A stretch of DNA of 25,121 bases from Pseudomonadota bacterium (lineage in GTDB: Bacteria > Desulfobacterota > Syntrophobacteria > Syntrophobacterales > Syntrophobacteraceae). The position numbers and the translations under genes were made by a program. The notes beneath the pieces were generated by a model. It ran no database searches and was not told the DNA's origin. It saw only the letters and a program-made list of their open reading frames with translations. The stretch lies in the NCBI GenBank assembly GCA_023442755.1, contig JAEZXS010000108.1:1-25121 (forward strand), given 5' to 3'. Positions 8,031 through 15,684 of this stretch are shown here, one piece after another; positions within the stretch are counted from its first letter, which is position 1; the number at the start of each line of letters is the position of its first letter.

Positions 8031-8816
8031 ATGTCCAGTTTCCGTGAAGTGGGTGATTGGCTGCGCAATGACTTGAGATTGAAGACTTCCCCAGTTGCAG
8101 CAAAGTTCCTGAAAAAAGGTGAGGAGTTCCCGGAAAAAACACGCCGGCCTTCCGTGGCGACGGGCAAAAGGATCGCGATCTGCCAGGGTGTGACCATGGC
8201 CAGAAACTACGGCTGGACGGTAGGCATGACAAAGGAAGACGTCATCTGCGTTCCGGCGGCAATCGTGTTTGGCTTCAGCGAGTCTTCCGACCCGCCTGCC
8301 TCCCTTGCCGGACTGTTTACCGAGATCAGCTTTTCAGCTGCGGAAGACCTCGCTCGGAAAGAAACGTCCTCGATGAGCCGGTTTGAAAACGGAGAAATCG
8401 AGGCTATCGTCCTGGCCCCGGTCGAGAAAGCCGCCTTCGAACCGGACACCGTTCTCGTCTACGGCAATCCCGCCCAGATCATGCGGTTGAACCAGGCATG
8501 GTCCTGGATGGCCGGGGAAAGGGTGATCGGCCATTTCGGAGGCAAGGTGGAATGCGATGAATACCTGATTGCTCCCTACAAGACGCAATCCCCCAGAGTT
8601 GTGATCCCGGGCCAGGGTGAACGCATCTTCGCCGGCACTCAGGATGATGAGGTGGTCTTCGCGGTGCCGGGCAGGTTCATCGCCACGCTTGCCGAAGCAC
8701 TCAAGAAAGCCGGAAAACCGATAGGAGCGCGCTATCCCTTGACGCCCTACCAGAACTTCCAGCCGGATTTCCCAAACGCCCATAAGGAACTGGGAAGGAA
8801 ACTGGGTATCCTGTGA
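8031..8816 (+). CDS. DUF169 domain-containing protein
   Basis: A 261-residue soluble protein of the DUF169/COG2043 family, found mainly in anaerobic bacteria and archaea, with no established function. Recognisable features are the N-terminal LRNDLRLKTSPVAAKFL, the central Cys-containing RIAICQGVTMARNYGWTVGMTKEDVICVPAAIVFGF, the VLVYGNPAQIMRLNQAW segment, the FGGKVECDEYLIAPY segment and the C-terminal GRFIATLAEALKKA. Cysteines at the IAICQG, DVICVP and KVECDE sites are commonly conserved and may bind metal or a redox group (inference). There is no signal peptide or membrane helix. The ATG has AAAAGGAG 6 nt upstream. It is transcribed alone from the promoter at 7841 with a 5' leader of about 150 nt, and converges on the diguanylate cyclase. 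Confidence 0.88.
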   Translation: MSSFREVGDWLRNDLRLKTSPVAAKFLKKGEEFPEKTRRPSVATGKRIAICQGVTMARNYGWTVGMTKEDVICVPAAIVFGFSESSDPPASLAGLFTEISFSAAEDLARKETSSMSRFENGEIEAIVLAPVEKAAFEPDTVLVYGNPAQIMRLNQAWSWMAGERVIGHFGGKVECDEYLIAPYKTQSPRVVIPGQGERIFAGTQDDEVVFAVPGRFIATLAEALKKAGKPIGARYPLTPYQNFQPDFPNAHKELGRKLGIL

Positions 8817-8868
8817 TTTTTCCTTGATGCGCATTCACGGTCGATAAAGGGTACTCTACCGCCTCACA

Positions 8869-8895
8869 CATGTGGGAGAGGCTGACAGCCACATG
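8869..8895 (+). repeat. REP-like palindromic element, copy 2
   Basis: Shares TGTGGGAGAGGCT with the element at 5711 and continues as GACAGCC. It forms a nested hairpin: outer arms CATGTGG / CCACATG and inner arms GGCT-GAC-AGCC, with a GAGA bulge. It lies in the 137-bp gap between the convergent DUF169 and diguanylate cyclase genes, a typical site for REPs, where it may also act as a transcript end for either gene. No U-tract follows. Confidence 0.55.
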
Positions 8896-8953
8896 ATACT
8901 TTTGAGAAATCATGACTGGATCGACCTCGCCGAGATGACGTCCGTTCCGGCCA

Positions 8954-10174
8954 TCATGTGCAAACACGGTTGCGGCCGGATTTCTTAGCCCGGTACAGTG
9001 CCTTGTCCGCCGCATCGATCACATCGTGCGCTTTTGCGTGATGCCCGCCACGCTCGGCCACCCCGATGCTGACAGTGACCGGGACCATCTTCCGAGGCCC
9101 CTTCCCGGGCCTCGGCGCGGCGGGTTTCTTCCTGGGCCGGCTGCGGCTTCGAAGGACGAAGACCGCCGACTCGATCGCCGTTCTCAGCTGTTCGAGCTCC
9201 GGCATGGTCTCGTCCAGGGATTTGCCGGGAAAAATCACCGTGAATTCCTCGCCGCCATACCGGAACGCCTTCCCTCCACCCTTCACTCCCGCCAGCTTGG
9301 ACGCGACCATGGCAAGGACCTGATCCCCTACGTCGTGCCCGTATGTATCGTTGACCTTTTTAAAAAAGTCGATATCCACCATGGCCACGGTGAAGCGACT
9401 GCCCATCCTGAGGAGAAACTCGTTCAGGCTTCGCCTGGCCGGAAGACCCGTCAACTCGTCTCGAAATGCCATGGCATACGATGCTTCTATGACGGAAACG
9501 ACCAGGATGAGACCGGCTGCCCCCAGATAGAAGGTGGAAACGGGTGCCGTGCCTCGTACCAAGAGGCTGAAGCACACTGTCGCAAGCGCCCAGAAAAAGC
9601 CGGTTTCGACCGGTCCGCGACGCGTAATGAGTCCATACCCTACCAGGACAAACGCAACTGCAAAGGCAACCGAAGCCGTCTGGGGGAAAGAGGCCGGCAG
9701 CAGTTTGCCGACCAGTTCCCCTAAAATGGGGTAGTCGATATACGCATTCATCGTGTGGCAGCGATACTGCCAGATGGCGGAAACAACGAGAGGCTGCGCC
9801 AGAATCAGGCAGATGCGGAAGATGCCGCGGCCGGTAACGATGCCGCGTTCTTTTGCGAGGGACAGCGACGCTATATTCAGAGGAAGCAGAATGGCGATGG
9901 AATTGTAAACGAGCCTTCCCGAAGCCGTCGCCTCGTGCCCGAAATACTGGAGGGACCTCTCGGCAATGGCAAGCACGACAACCGCAAATACCAGTCTGCT
10001 GCGATTGAACCGCCAGCCGAGCAGGATGCCCGCAGCCAGGACTGCCGCGGGAATGATCTGAACAATCTTCGGCAGCCATTCCGAGATCAGCCCCCACTCA
10101 ATGAGGACCACGGCGGCCAGGGACAGCAGGCCCCCCGGTACGAGAAAAGAGACGAGTTTCTTCGCTATCACCAC
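8954..10174 (-). CDS. membrane-bound diguanylate cyclase (GGDEF domain)
   Basis: Makes cyclic di-GMP from two GTP. The first 225 residues contain about seven or eight hydrophobic helices with no recognised sensor family; the GGDEF domain follows from about residue 235: DELTGLPARRSL, VDIDFFKKVNDTYGHDVGDQVL, then the active-site loop YGGEEF (307-311) and VTVSIGVAERGG. The RxxD inhibitory site normally five residues before GGEEF is replaced by KGGG, so product inhibition is probably lost. A basic, Pro-rich insert (RSRSRPRKKPAAPRPGKGPRK) occupies the loop before VTVSIG. I prefer the GTG at 10174 (406 aa), with AAGGA 7 nt upstream, over the GTG at 10204, whose GGGAG lies only 1 nt away. It is monocistronic; no EAL domain is present. 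Confidence 0.92.
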   Translation of the reverse strand: MVIAKKLVSFLVPGGLLSLAAVVLIEWGLISEWLPKIVQIIPAAVLAAGILLGWRFNRSRLVFAVVVLAIAERSLQYFGHEATASGRLVYNSIAILLPLNIASLSLAKERGIVTGRGIFRICLILAQPLVVSAIWQYRCHTMNAYIDYPILGELVGKLLPASFPQTASVAFAVAFVLVGYGLITRRGPVETGFFWALATVCFSLLVRGTAPVSTFYLGAAGLILVVSVIEASYAMAFRDELTGLPARRSLNEFLLRMGSRFTVAMVDIDFFKKVNDTYGHDVGDQVLAMVASKLAGVKGGGKAFRYGGEEFTVIFPGKSLDETMPELEQLRTAIESAVFVLRSRSRPRKKPAAPRPGKGPRKMVPVTVSIGVAERGGHHAKAHDVIDAADKALYRAKKSGRNRVCT

Positions 10175-10516
10175 GGAAAAATCCTTAAGAAGCCGCCCGA
10201 TCACGCTCCCGTCCCGGAAGCATCCGGCATGCGGCGGCGAGAGGGGCTTCCGGCACCGATGCTTTTAACCCTCCCGACAATGCTACTCCTGCTCGACTTC
10301 TTATATCGACCTGACGGCATCGTTTCTGAAATCGAATCGCGGGGGGAGAGCCCTCTCTCGAAACCATTTCACATTTTTTCCGCATTTCAGGGTCCGAGGC
10401 GGTATTAACCATTGTGAGCCCATGGTCATATCTCTTATTTTGATGACTCTCGGCTCTACCGAGAAACCGGGGCCCGAGCCACGAACTCCGGAATCATTCA
10501 CATTGAGTTTCTACTG
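10175..10516. other. divergent intergenic region with an 8-bp inverted repeat
   Basis: About 340 bp between the diguanylate cyclase and the HI0933-type gene. CCGGAAGC (10214-10221) and GCTTCCGG (10246-10253) are perfect 8-bp arms across 24 nt, in what would be the cyclase 5' leader near its translation start. I compared it by eye with the GEMM c-di-GMP riboswitch consensus and found no match. No promoter stands out. Confidence 0.35.
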
Positions 10517-11683
10517 ATGAAAACGGACGTAATCATAATCGGAGCCGGAGCATCGGGCCTGATGTGCGCAATCGAGGCCGGAAAAAGGGGACGGGCAGTC
10601 CTGGTTCTGGATCATTCCGGCAAGCCGGCTGGCAAAGTACGCATTTCCGGGGGAGGCCGGTGCAACTTTTCGAACAGGATCATGGGCAGGGAAAAATATA
10701 TCTCCCGGAATCCCCACTTTGTCACCTCCGCGCTGGCGCGCTTTACTCCCACGGATTTTCTCGACCTGGTGGAAATGCACGGAATCGGGTATCACGAGCG
10801 GGAAGAAGGGCGTCTTTTCTGCAACGAGAGTTCCGTCCGGATCGTTGACATGCTCATGTTCGAGTGCAGCGAAGCCTCGGTGCGGTTCCAGTTCGACTGC
10901 AACATATCGGAAATAAGCAAAGCTGAAGGTTTTCGGGTTGCAACGAACAGAGGCACATTCGAATCCGAGTCGCTCGTCATTGCGACGGGAGGCCTGTCAT
11001 ATCCCGCCCTCGGCGCCGGAAATTTCGGACACTCGATTGCAAGGCAGTTCGGCCTGAAGGTCACCCGGTTGCATCCGGCGCTCACTCCTTTGAGGTTCCG
11101 AGCCGAGGATGCGAAGGTATTCGGCGCCCTGGCCGGTATTTCCATAGATTCCACGGTAAGCTGCGCAAGTGCCGCATTCCGGGGGAACCTGCTTTTCACC
11201 CACAGTGGCTTGAGCGGCCCTGCGGTCCTCCAGGTATCTTCCTACTGGGACCGGACGGAAAGCGTGGCAGTCGATCTCCTGCCCACCGTAGACATCTTTG
11301 CCATGCTCCTCGAGCAGCAGCGTTCCAAAGCTCTGCTTCCCACCATCCTCGGCAGGTTTCTCCCCAGGAAATTCGTCAGACTCTGGTGCGATCTCTACGT
11401 TTCTTCAAAGCCTCTCAACCAGTATACGCAGCAGGAGCTTCAAACCGTCGCGCGCAGTCTGCATGAGTGGCGCATACACCCGGCCGGAACGGAGGGCTTC
11501 GACAAGGCCGAGGTGACACTGGGCGGGGTCGATACGGACGAACTTTCGTCCAGGACCATGGAATCGCGGAAAGTTCCCGGACTCTATTTCCTCGGGGAGG
11601 TCATCGACGTGACGGGGCACCTGGGCGGCTACAATCTTCATTGGGCGTGGGCGTCCGGATATGCGGCGGGGCAGTTCGTTTGA
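10517..11683 (+). CDS. HI0933-type NAD(P)/FAD-dependent oxidoreductase (BaiN/YhiN family)
   Basis: A 388-residue flavoprotein. The N-terminal FAD-binding Rossmann motif is IIGAGASGLMCAIEAGKRG (residues about 6-24), followed by the family signature GKVRISGGGRCNFSN near residue 45, ATGGLSYPALGAGNFGHSIARQFG in the middle, LLFTHSGLSGPAVLQ near 230 and the C-terminal FAD contact LGEVIDVTGHLGGYNLHWAWASG. Length is close to the usual 390-420. BaiN-type members reduce bile-acid enones; most homologues have no known substrate, so function here is open. The ATG lacks a clear Shine-Dalgarno site (only weak TTGAG), which suggests low or leaderless expression. It reads alone; a weak hairpin CCGCC/GGCGG follows immediately after the stop. 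Confidence 0.92.
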   Translation: MKTDVIIIGAGASGLMCAIEAGKRGRAVLVLDHSGKPAGKVRISGGGRCNFSNRIMGREKYISRNPHFVTSALARFTPTDFLDLVEMHGIGYHEREEGRLFCNESSVRIVDMLMFECSEASVRFQFDCNISEISKAEGFRVATNRGTFESESLVIATGGLSYPALGAGNFGHSIARQFGLKVTRLHPALTPLRFRAEDAKVFGALAGISIDSTVSCASAAFRGNLLFTHSGLSGPAVLQVSSYWDRTESVAVDLLPTVDIFAMLLEQQRSKALLPTILGRFLPRKFVRLWCDLYVSSKPLNQYTQQELQTVARSLHEWRIHPAGTEGFDKAEVTLGGVDTDELSSRTMESRKVPGLYFLGEVIDVTGHLGGYNLHWAWASGYAAGQFV

Positions 11684-12213
11684 TCCGCCCGCAATCCGGC
11701 GGGGTTGCATTTCGCCTCGGGAGGTCGACGGCAAATCGTTTTCTTAAAGGCACTTTATGAAATATGTTACTTTTTCTGTCCACTATCATTACAGCCTGAC
11801 TATTAATATTGACATCCATCCCTCATAGTTTCAGAATTGTAAACCTTCAAAAACGACCATTACACTCATCGGACGATTTGCCGGAACTGTTCCTCCCGAG
11901 AGCTATCGAGAAGCCGTGGGACGGAGGGTGCAGTTATCCACTGAATCTTCCCGAAAGGGTGCTGCTTCATGGGGAAACTCATGCCGGGCGCATTTCCGGC
12001 CCAGCCGTCCAGGCATTGCGGCGTTTCCATCCGCCGAAGCCGTCAAGCAACCCGTGAAGCGCAGGTCCCCCCTCCGTCATTAACGACTAATACTTCGGCA
12101 TTGTTCAGTTTTTGCAGTAGTCCTGTTGCCATCTCGTTCTTCTTCAAGGATTCCCGGCCAGGTTCGGGGACGTTACAGCTCTTTTTCACCATTCACGCTG
12201 AGCAGGAGGGAAA
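11684..12213. other. 530-bp intergenic region upstream of the CitT-like carrier
   Basis: No recognised gene. The 3' end carries the AGGAGG site of the carrier. On the minus strand, 11866-12030 is an open frame of 54 codons (beginning METPQCLDGWAGN, ending EEQFRQIVR) with no ribosome site; its composition is protein-like but I recognise nothing and it may be chance. Bases 11750-11870 are AT-rich and may hold a promoter. No known riboswitch motif was recognised by eye. Confidence 0.4.
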
Positions 12214-13614
12214 ATGGACAAGGTCAAGCGAGCGGCAGTTCCTGTAATTCTTGGTTTGCTCATCTGGTTTCTGCCGGTCCCGGCGGGCCTCACACCCCAG
12301 GCATGGCACCTGTTTGCCTTGCTGGTGGCAATCATCGCCGGTTTCATCATTGCGCCACTTCCGATTGGCGCGGTAGCATTCATAGGCCTCACGGTCACCA
12401 TGCTCACGGGCACTCTGAAAACGGGTGAGGCCCTGGGCGGTTTCGCTTCGGGCTCCATCTGGCTCATCGCCTCGGCCTTCATCTTTTCGGCGGGCTTCAT
12501 CAAGACGGGCCTTGGACGACGCATTGCCTATATGATTCTGCAGGCGATAGGCGATTCTACACTCAAAGTGGCGTATGCCTTTACCCTGAGCGGCCTCGTG
12601 GTCGCACCCGCAACCCCCTCGTCCACGGCCCGCGCCGGCGGCGTCATCTACCCGATTTTGCGCAGCGTCATTTCCGTTCTCGGCTCGGAACCCGGCCCCA
12701 CGGCAAGACGCGCCGGGGCATTCCTTATCATGGCCTACTACCAGGTCGACGGCGTCCTCTCGGCGCTGTTCATGACCGCCATGACAGGAAACCCACTTGC
12801 CGCCGAACTGGCCTCGAAAACGGCGGGGATCCAGATCTCCTGGGGCATGTGGACCCTGGCGGCCCTCGTTCCCGGCGTGCTCGGCATGATCCTGGTGCCC
12901 TACTTCGTATACCGCATCTACCCCCCCGAGATGAAACATTCTCCCGAGGCCAAACTCCTGGCCGCCAGGGAACTCAAGGCCATGGGCCCCATCACCCGGC
13001 AGGAAATCATCCTCCTCGGGGTGTTCGTCCTGGCGCTCATTCTCTGGTGCTCCGGCCCGGTCACGAAGATGGATCCTACCCTCGTCGGCCTGATCGCCGT
13101 TTCCATCATGCTCATGGGCAAAGTCATCGACTGGTCCGACGTGCTGAAAGAAAAGGGTGCATGGGACACCGTGGTTTGGATGGGTGTGCTGGTGGGACTG
13201 GCGGGACAGCTTTCCTCCAAGGGGTTCATCCCCTGGTTTGCCAAGACAGTCGCCGCCTCGATGACCGGAATGGCCTGGCCCACCGCCCTGGCAGTGCTCA
13301 TGGTTGTCTATCTCTACTCCCAGTATGGCTTTGCCAGCATGACGGCACACGTCGCGGCGATGTATGCGGCCTTCCTCGCCGTGGCCGTCGCAATGATGGC
13401 TCCGGGTTATCTCTCGGCTTTGCTGCTCGCTTACGGCGGCTGCCTGTGCTATTCGCTCACGCATTACAGCGCGGGGCCCGGCCCCATCTTCTACGGCGCG
13501 GACATGGTCCCGCTGCCCACATGGTGGAAGATAGGCTTCCTCACTTCGGTGCTCCACCTGATCATCTGGGGCGTAACCGGCCCCTTCTGGTGGAAGTTCC
13601 TAGGCCTCTGGTAG
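12214..13614 (+). CDS. DASS/SLC13-family di-/tricarboxylate carrier (CitT-like)
   Basis: A 466-residue polytopic membrane protein with about 11-12 hydrophobic helices, full family length. It matches the CitT/TtdT/2-oxoglutarate-malate translocator branch: GLTPQAWHLFALLVAIIAGFIIAPLPIGAVA at the N-terminus, VVAPATPSSTARAGGVIYPILRSV at 129-152 as the first substrate/ion motif, ISWGMWTLAALVPG, WDTVVWMGVLVGLAGQL, and YGFASMTAHVAAMYAAFLAV as the second motif. In this branch the first motif usually reads SNT; here it is SST (136-138). Likely substrates are C4-dicarboxylates, citrate or 2-oxoglutarate, exchanged or taken up (family knowledge). The ATG has AGGAGGG 4-5 nt upstream. It is monocistronic, closed by a strong hairpin 21 bp after the stop. 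The 454-codon antisense ORF is a shadow. Confidence 0.92.
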   Translation: MDKVKRAAVPVILGLLIWFLPVPAGLTPQAWHLFALLVAIIAGFIIAPLPIGAVAFIGLTVTMLTGTLKTGEALGGFASGSIWLIASAFIFSAGFIKTGLGRRIAYMILQAIGDSTLKVAYAFTLSGLVVAPATPSSTARAGGVIYPILRSVISVLGSEPGPTARRAGAFLIMAYYQVDGVLSALFMTAMTGNPLAAELASKTAGIQISWGMWTLAALVPGVLGMILVPYFVYRIYPPEMKHSPEAKLLAARELKAMGPITRQEIILLGVFVLALILWCSGPVTKMDPTLVGLIAVSIMLMGKVIDWSDVLKEKGAWDTVVWMGVLVGLAGQLSSKGFIPWFAKTVAASMTGMAWPTALAVLMVVYLYSQYGFASMTAHVAAMYAAFLAVAVAMMAPGYLSALLLAYGGCLCYSLTHYSAGPGPIFYGADMVPLPTWWKIGFLTSVLHLIIWGVTGPFWWKFLGLW

Positions 13615-13634
13615 ACTTTGCTCGATCATGAACA

Positions 13635-13672
13635 AAACGGCCGGCAGGGTTCTGAAGACCCGCCGGCCGTTT
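13635..13672. terminator. bidirectional intrinsic terminator after the CitT-like gene
   Basis: A perfect 11-bp stem, AAACGGCCGGC / GCCGGCCGTTT, continues after a one-base bulge as GGGT / ACCC around a 7-nt loop. The terminal AAA/TTT gives a short T-run on both strands. It lies between the convergent carrier and yjfB-like genes and can terminate both. Confidence 0.85.
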
Positions 13673-13743
13673 GTTGATATGTTTCATGGGTGGATTGGAG
13701 GATACTGCGGCTTACAACTGACCGGCTCCCCCGGTTTTCCCGC

Positions 13744-13923
13744 TCAGGCTACAACATCCACGTTGTTTCCCTTCGGACTCGCCACCTTTATCGCCTCGAT
13801 CATCTGAACGATTGCTTCGCCCTGCTGCTTCTGGACGTTCAGGGCCTTCCTGGCCACAAGCATGGTCGATTCCTTGTTGAGATCCGCTGCGGCAACCACT
13901 CCAGATACGCTTCCCACGCTCAT
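13744..13923 (-). CDS. YjfB family putative motility protein
   Basis: A 59-residue protein with the YjfB (PF14070) pattern: a short N-terminus, a helix with LVARKALNVQKQQGEAIVQMIEA, where RKALxxQxxxGxxxxxM is the family core, and the closing KGNNVDVVA, which corresponds to the usual G-x-x-(I/V)DV end. Family members are small, found with flagellar or chemotaxis genes and of unknown role. The ATG at 13923 has AGGGAG with a 7-nt spacer and gives the normal family length; the frame extends 21 codons further but without support. No flagellar gene is adjacent, so this is an orphan, although a chemoreceptor lies 2.3 kb away. No membrane helix. Confidence 0.75.
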   Translation of the reverse strand: MSVGSVSGVVAAADLNKESTMLVARKALNVQKQQGEAIVQMIEAIKVASPKGNNVDVVA

Positions 13924-14151
13924 CTCAAAACTCCCTGCACTCTGAAAACGAAGAAACTCGCGGTGGATGCGATCCACCACCTCCATTTTTACAATCGGTC
14001 AGTGTGCAGGGTTTCCTTAGCACTATTATTGCTGCGAAGAGATTTCTTTCCGATTCGAGCCGCAATAGATGATAATGTGCACTGAGAAGATTTCTCCCGT
14101 ATATATTGACGTTTTTTGCATCACGCTTGGGAGAACACTTGTGAGGGCGCT

Positions 14152-14958
14152 ATGATTCTCGAACTCCTGGAATACCTGATGAGTTCGTGCTCGAGAACAG
14201 GCAGGTCGATGGGGTTTCTTTCCTCTTCGCTGCGGGTGCGGGCGCGATACCGGCGCTGCAGGAAGGCTTGGCTGCCCCATCTCGAGCAGACGCGTCGCAT
14301 CATTCTCCAGGCGGCGGACTGCTGCCGCAGCCGCCGCAAAGTCGTGGTGCTGGGGGCGGGCCTTCTGCACGATATTCCGCTCACGGAACTCTCGAACATG
14401 TTCGAAGAGGTCGTCCTGGTTGATATCGTCCATCCCTGGCTGAGCCGCATTGCCGTCCGGCGCTTCCGGAACGTAAGCCAGCTCGCTGCCGACGTCACAG
14501 GAGTGATGGAAGAACTTCGCCGGATCGCTCCCGTCCCCGACGCTGCAATGCCGGTGTCGCACCCGGAGCTCTTCGTAGACGATCACCGGCTGGATCTCAC
14601 CCTGTCCGTAAACCTGCTGTCACAGCTTTCCCACGTTCCAGGCAGGCACCTGGAAGGCCGGCGGGACGAACCGGCCATCTACGCTTTCCTGAAACACCTG
14701 GTCAAAGCGCACCTTGACTACCTTCGAAGGCTTCCGGGGCAGACCGCACTGATAACCGACACCGCCGTCTATCGCACTGCAAAAGAAGATTCCGCGGTCG
14801 AAAAATGGGACCCCCTGTTCGGGGTGAAGCTGCCTCCCCCCGAATTTACCTGGGACTGGCATCTCGCTCCCAGCCCGGAGATCGGGCGCGGAATCGACAT
14901 GTACACCACGGTCTGCGCCTTCACGGACTGGAAGAAATCCTCCGCCCTGCCCGGCTGA
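14152..14958 (+). CDS. SAM-dependent methyltransferase-like protein, unknown substrate
   Basis: A 268-residue protein with a Rossmann-like core: RKVVVLGAGLLHDIPL (63-77), where GxG lies at the SAM-binding position, and an acidic strand end EVVLVDIVHP (86-95) that would contact the ribose. Later segments are LDLTLSVNLLSQLSHVPGRHL, TALITDTAVYRT and FTWDWHLAPSPEIGRGIDMYTTVCAFTDW. The N-terminal 60 residues are basic (RVRARYRRCRKAW) and helical. I place it by fold only; no subfamily is recognised and the methyl acceptor is unknown. The ATG at 14152 is favoured over the TTG at 14116 because it has GAGGG 4 nt upstream. The stop lies 13 bp from that of the convergent DUF6951-like gene. Confidence 0.72.
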   Translation: MILELLEYLMSSCSRTGRSMGFLSSSLRVRARYRRCRKAWLPHLEQTRRIILQAADCCRSRRKVVVLGAGLLHDIPLTELSNMFEEVVLVDIVHPWLSRIAVRRFRNVSQLAADVTGVMEELRRIAPVPDAAMPVSHPELFVDDHRLDLTLSVNLLSQLSHVPGRHLEGRRDEPAIYAFLKHLVKAHLDYLRRLPGQTALITDTAVYRTAKEDSAVEKWDPLFGVKLPPPEFTWDWHLAPSPEIGRGIDMYTTVCAFTDWKKSSALPG

Positions 14959-14971
14959 TCCTGCTGTCGAA

Positions 14972-15292
14972 TCACCTGGAAATTTTTATGCTGACGTCCG
15001 CCGGAAGGGCGAGTTTCGCCTCCACCTCTATGGCCTTGACGATTCCGACCGGAACGGGGCAGGCGGAATGCGGGCAGTGCTTTGCGCCCATCTGGAGAGT
15101 ATACGGAATGGAAGGCTTGTTCGAGATTTCCATGTAAGGATCGACCTGGGTCAGCTCCCCGGCAAGTTTCTGGATCGACTTGCAGTTGCTCGTGATATTC
15201 ACCTTGCACATTCTGCCGCTGTCGCGATCCATCGACGTCTCGACCGTGGTCGAGAAACCGCAAATTCCGGAAAAGATTTCTGCTTTAGCCAC
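14972..15292 (-). CDS. DUF6951-like small Cys-rich protein
   Basis: A 106-residue protein beginning MAKAEIFSGICGFSTTVET and resembling, from memory, a small family (DUF6951) found in anaerobic deltaproteobacteria and clostridia. Five cysteines: ICGF near 11, MCKV near 29, NCKS near 37, KHCPHSACPVPVG near 73-78. The HCPHSAC arrangement (C-x4-C with His) suggests a metal or redox site (inference). No signal peptide or membrane helix. The start is GTG at 15292, with AGGAGA 5 nt upstream. It reads in the same direction as the small membrane ORF at 15517-15684, 224 bp upstream. Function unknown. Confidence 0.75.
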   Translation of the reverse strand: MAKAEIFSGICGFSTTVETSMDRDSGRMCKVNITSNCKSIQKLAGELTQVDPYMEISNKPSIPYTLQMGAKHCPHSACPVPVGIVKAIEVEAKLALPADVSIKISR

Positions 15293-15516
15293 AATAGTCT
15301 CCTGAGGAAATGAAAGTTCCGGTTCGCACCGGCTTGCCCGCCCAATGCGGCGCCGGCTCCGGCAACGCTGATGATCGACCGAATCTCATAGTTCTTCTTC
15401 GGGCATGGTTCAAGGTTTTTCCCGTCGATGACGAGGTGAAAACCCGAGTGCGGCTTATAAGAACATTCTTGTCCGCCTAATGGGCGTAAATCCACGAAGC
15501 ATACTGAGCCACCGCC
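15293..15516. other. gap between two small minus-strand genes
   Basis: 224 bp. A minus-strand frame opening at GTG 15495 reads smoothly (ending near NRNFHF) but runs out of register into the DUF6951-like gene and has no ribosome site, so I do not call it. A promoter for the DUF6951-like gene may lie here; none is clear. Confidence 0.35.
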
Positions 15517-15684
15517 CTAATCTTCATCCCTTTCGTCCGAACCCGGTTCTTCCGATCTGATGGACAGGATGAAAATCAGGCACCACATCAAGAGTACGAA
15601 ATAGACGCACTGATCGGGGACCTTCATCAAATAATACATCCCGAAATCGGGTTCGTTTGCGAAATACTGAGTAAATCCCTGCAT
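15517..15684 (-). CDS. small single-pass membrane protein (55 aa), unrecognised
   Basis: An ORF of 55 codons. The protein begins MQGFTQYFANEPDFGMYYLM, has one strongly hydrophobic stretch CVYFVLLMWCLIFILSI (residues about 26-42), then an acidic tail RSEEPGSDERDED. A good site AGGAGA lies 6 nt before the ATG. Architecture of soluble N-terminus, one helix and charged tail is typical of small membrane subunits or regulators that accompany larger transporters or respiratory complexes, but no partner is adjacent and I recognise no family. Supported by ribosome site, hydrophobic pattern and a closed frame. Confidence 0.6.
   Translation of the reverse strand: MQGFTQYFANEPDFGMYYLMKVPDQCVYFVLLMWCLIFILSIRSEEPGSDERDED

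Noticed and set aside
12193..13557. 454-codon minus-strand ORF opposite the CitT-like carrier
   Set aside because: His/Gly/Arg-rich shadow of a membrane-protein gene in GC-rich DNA; no family, no ribosome site.
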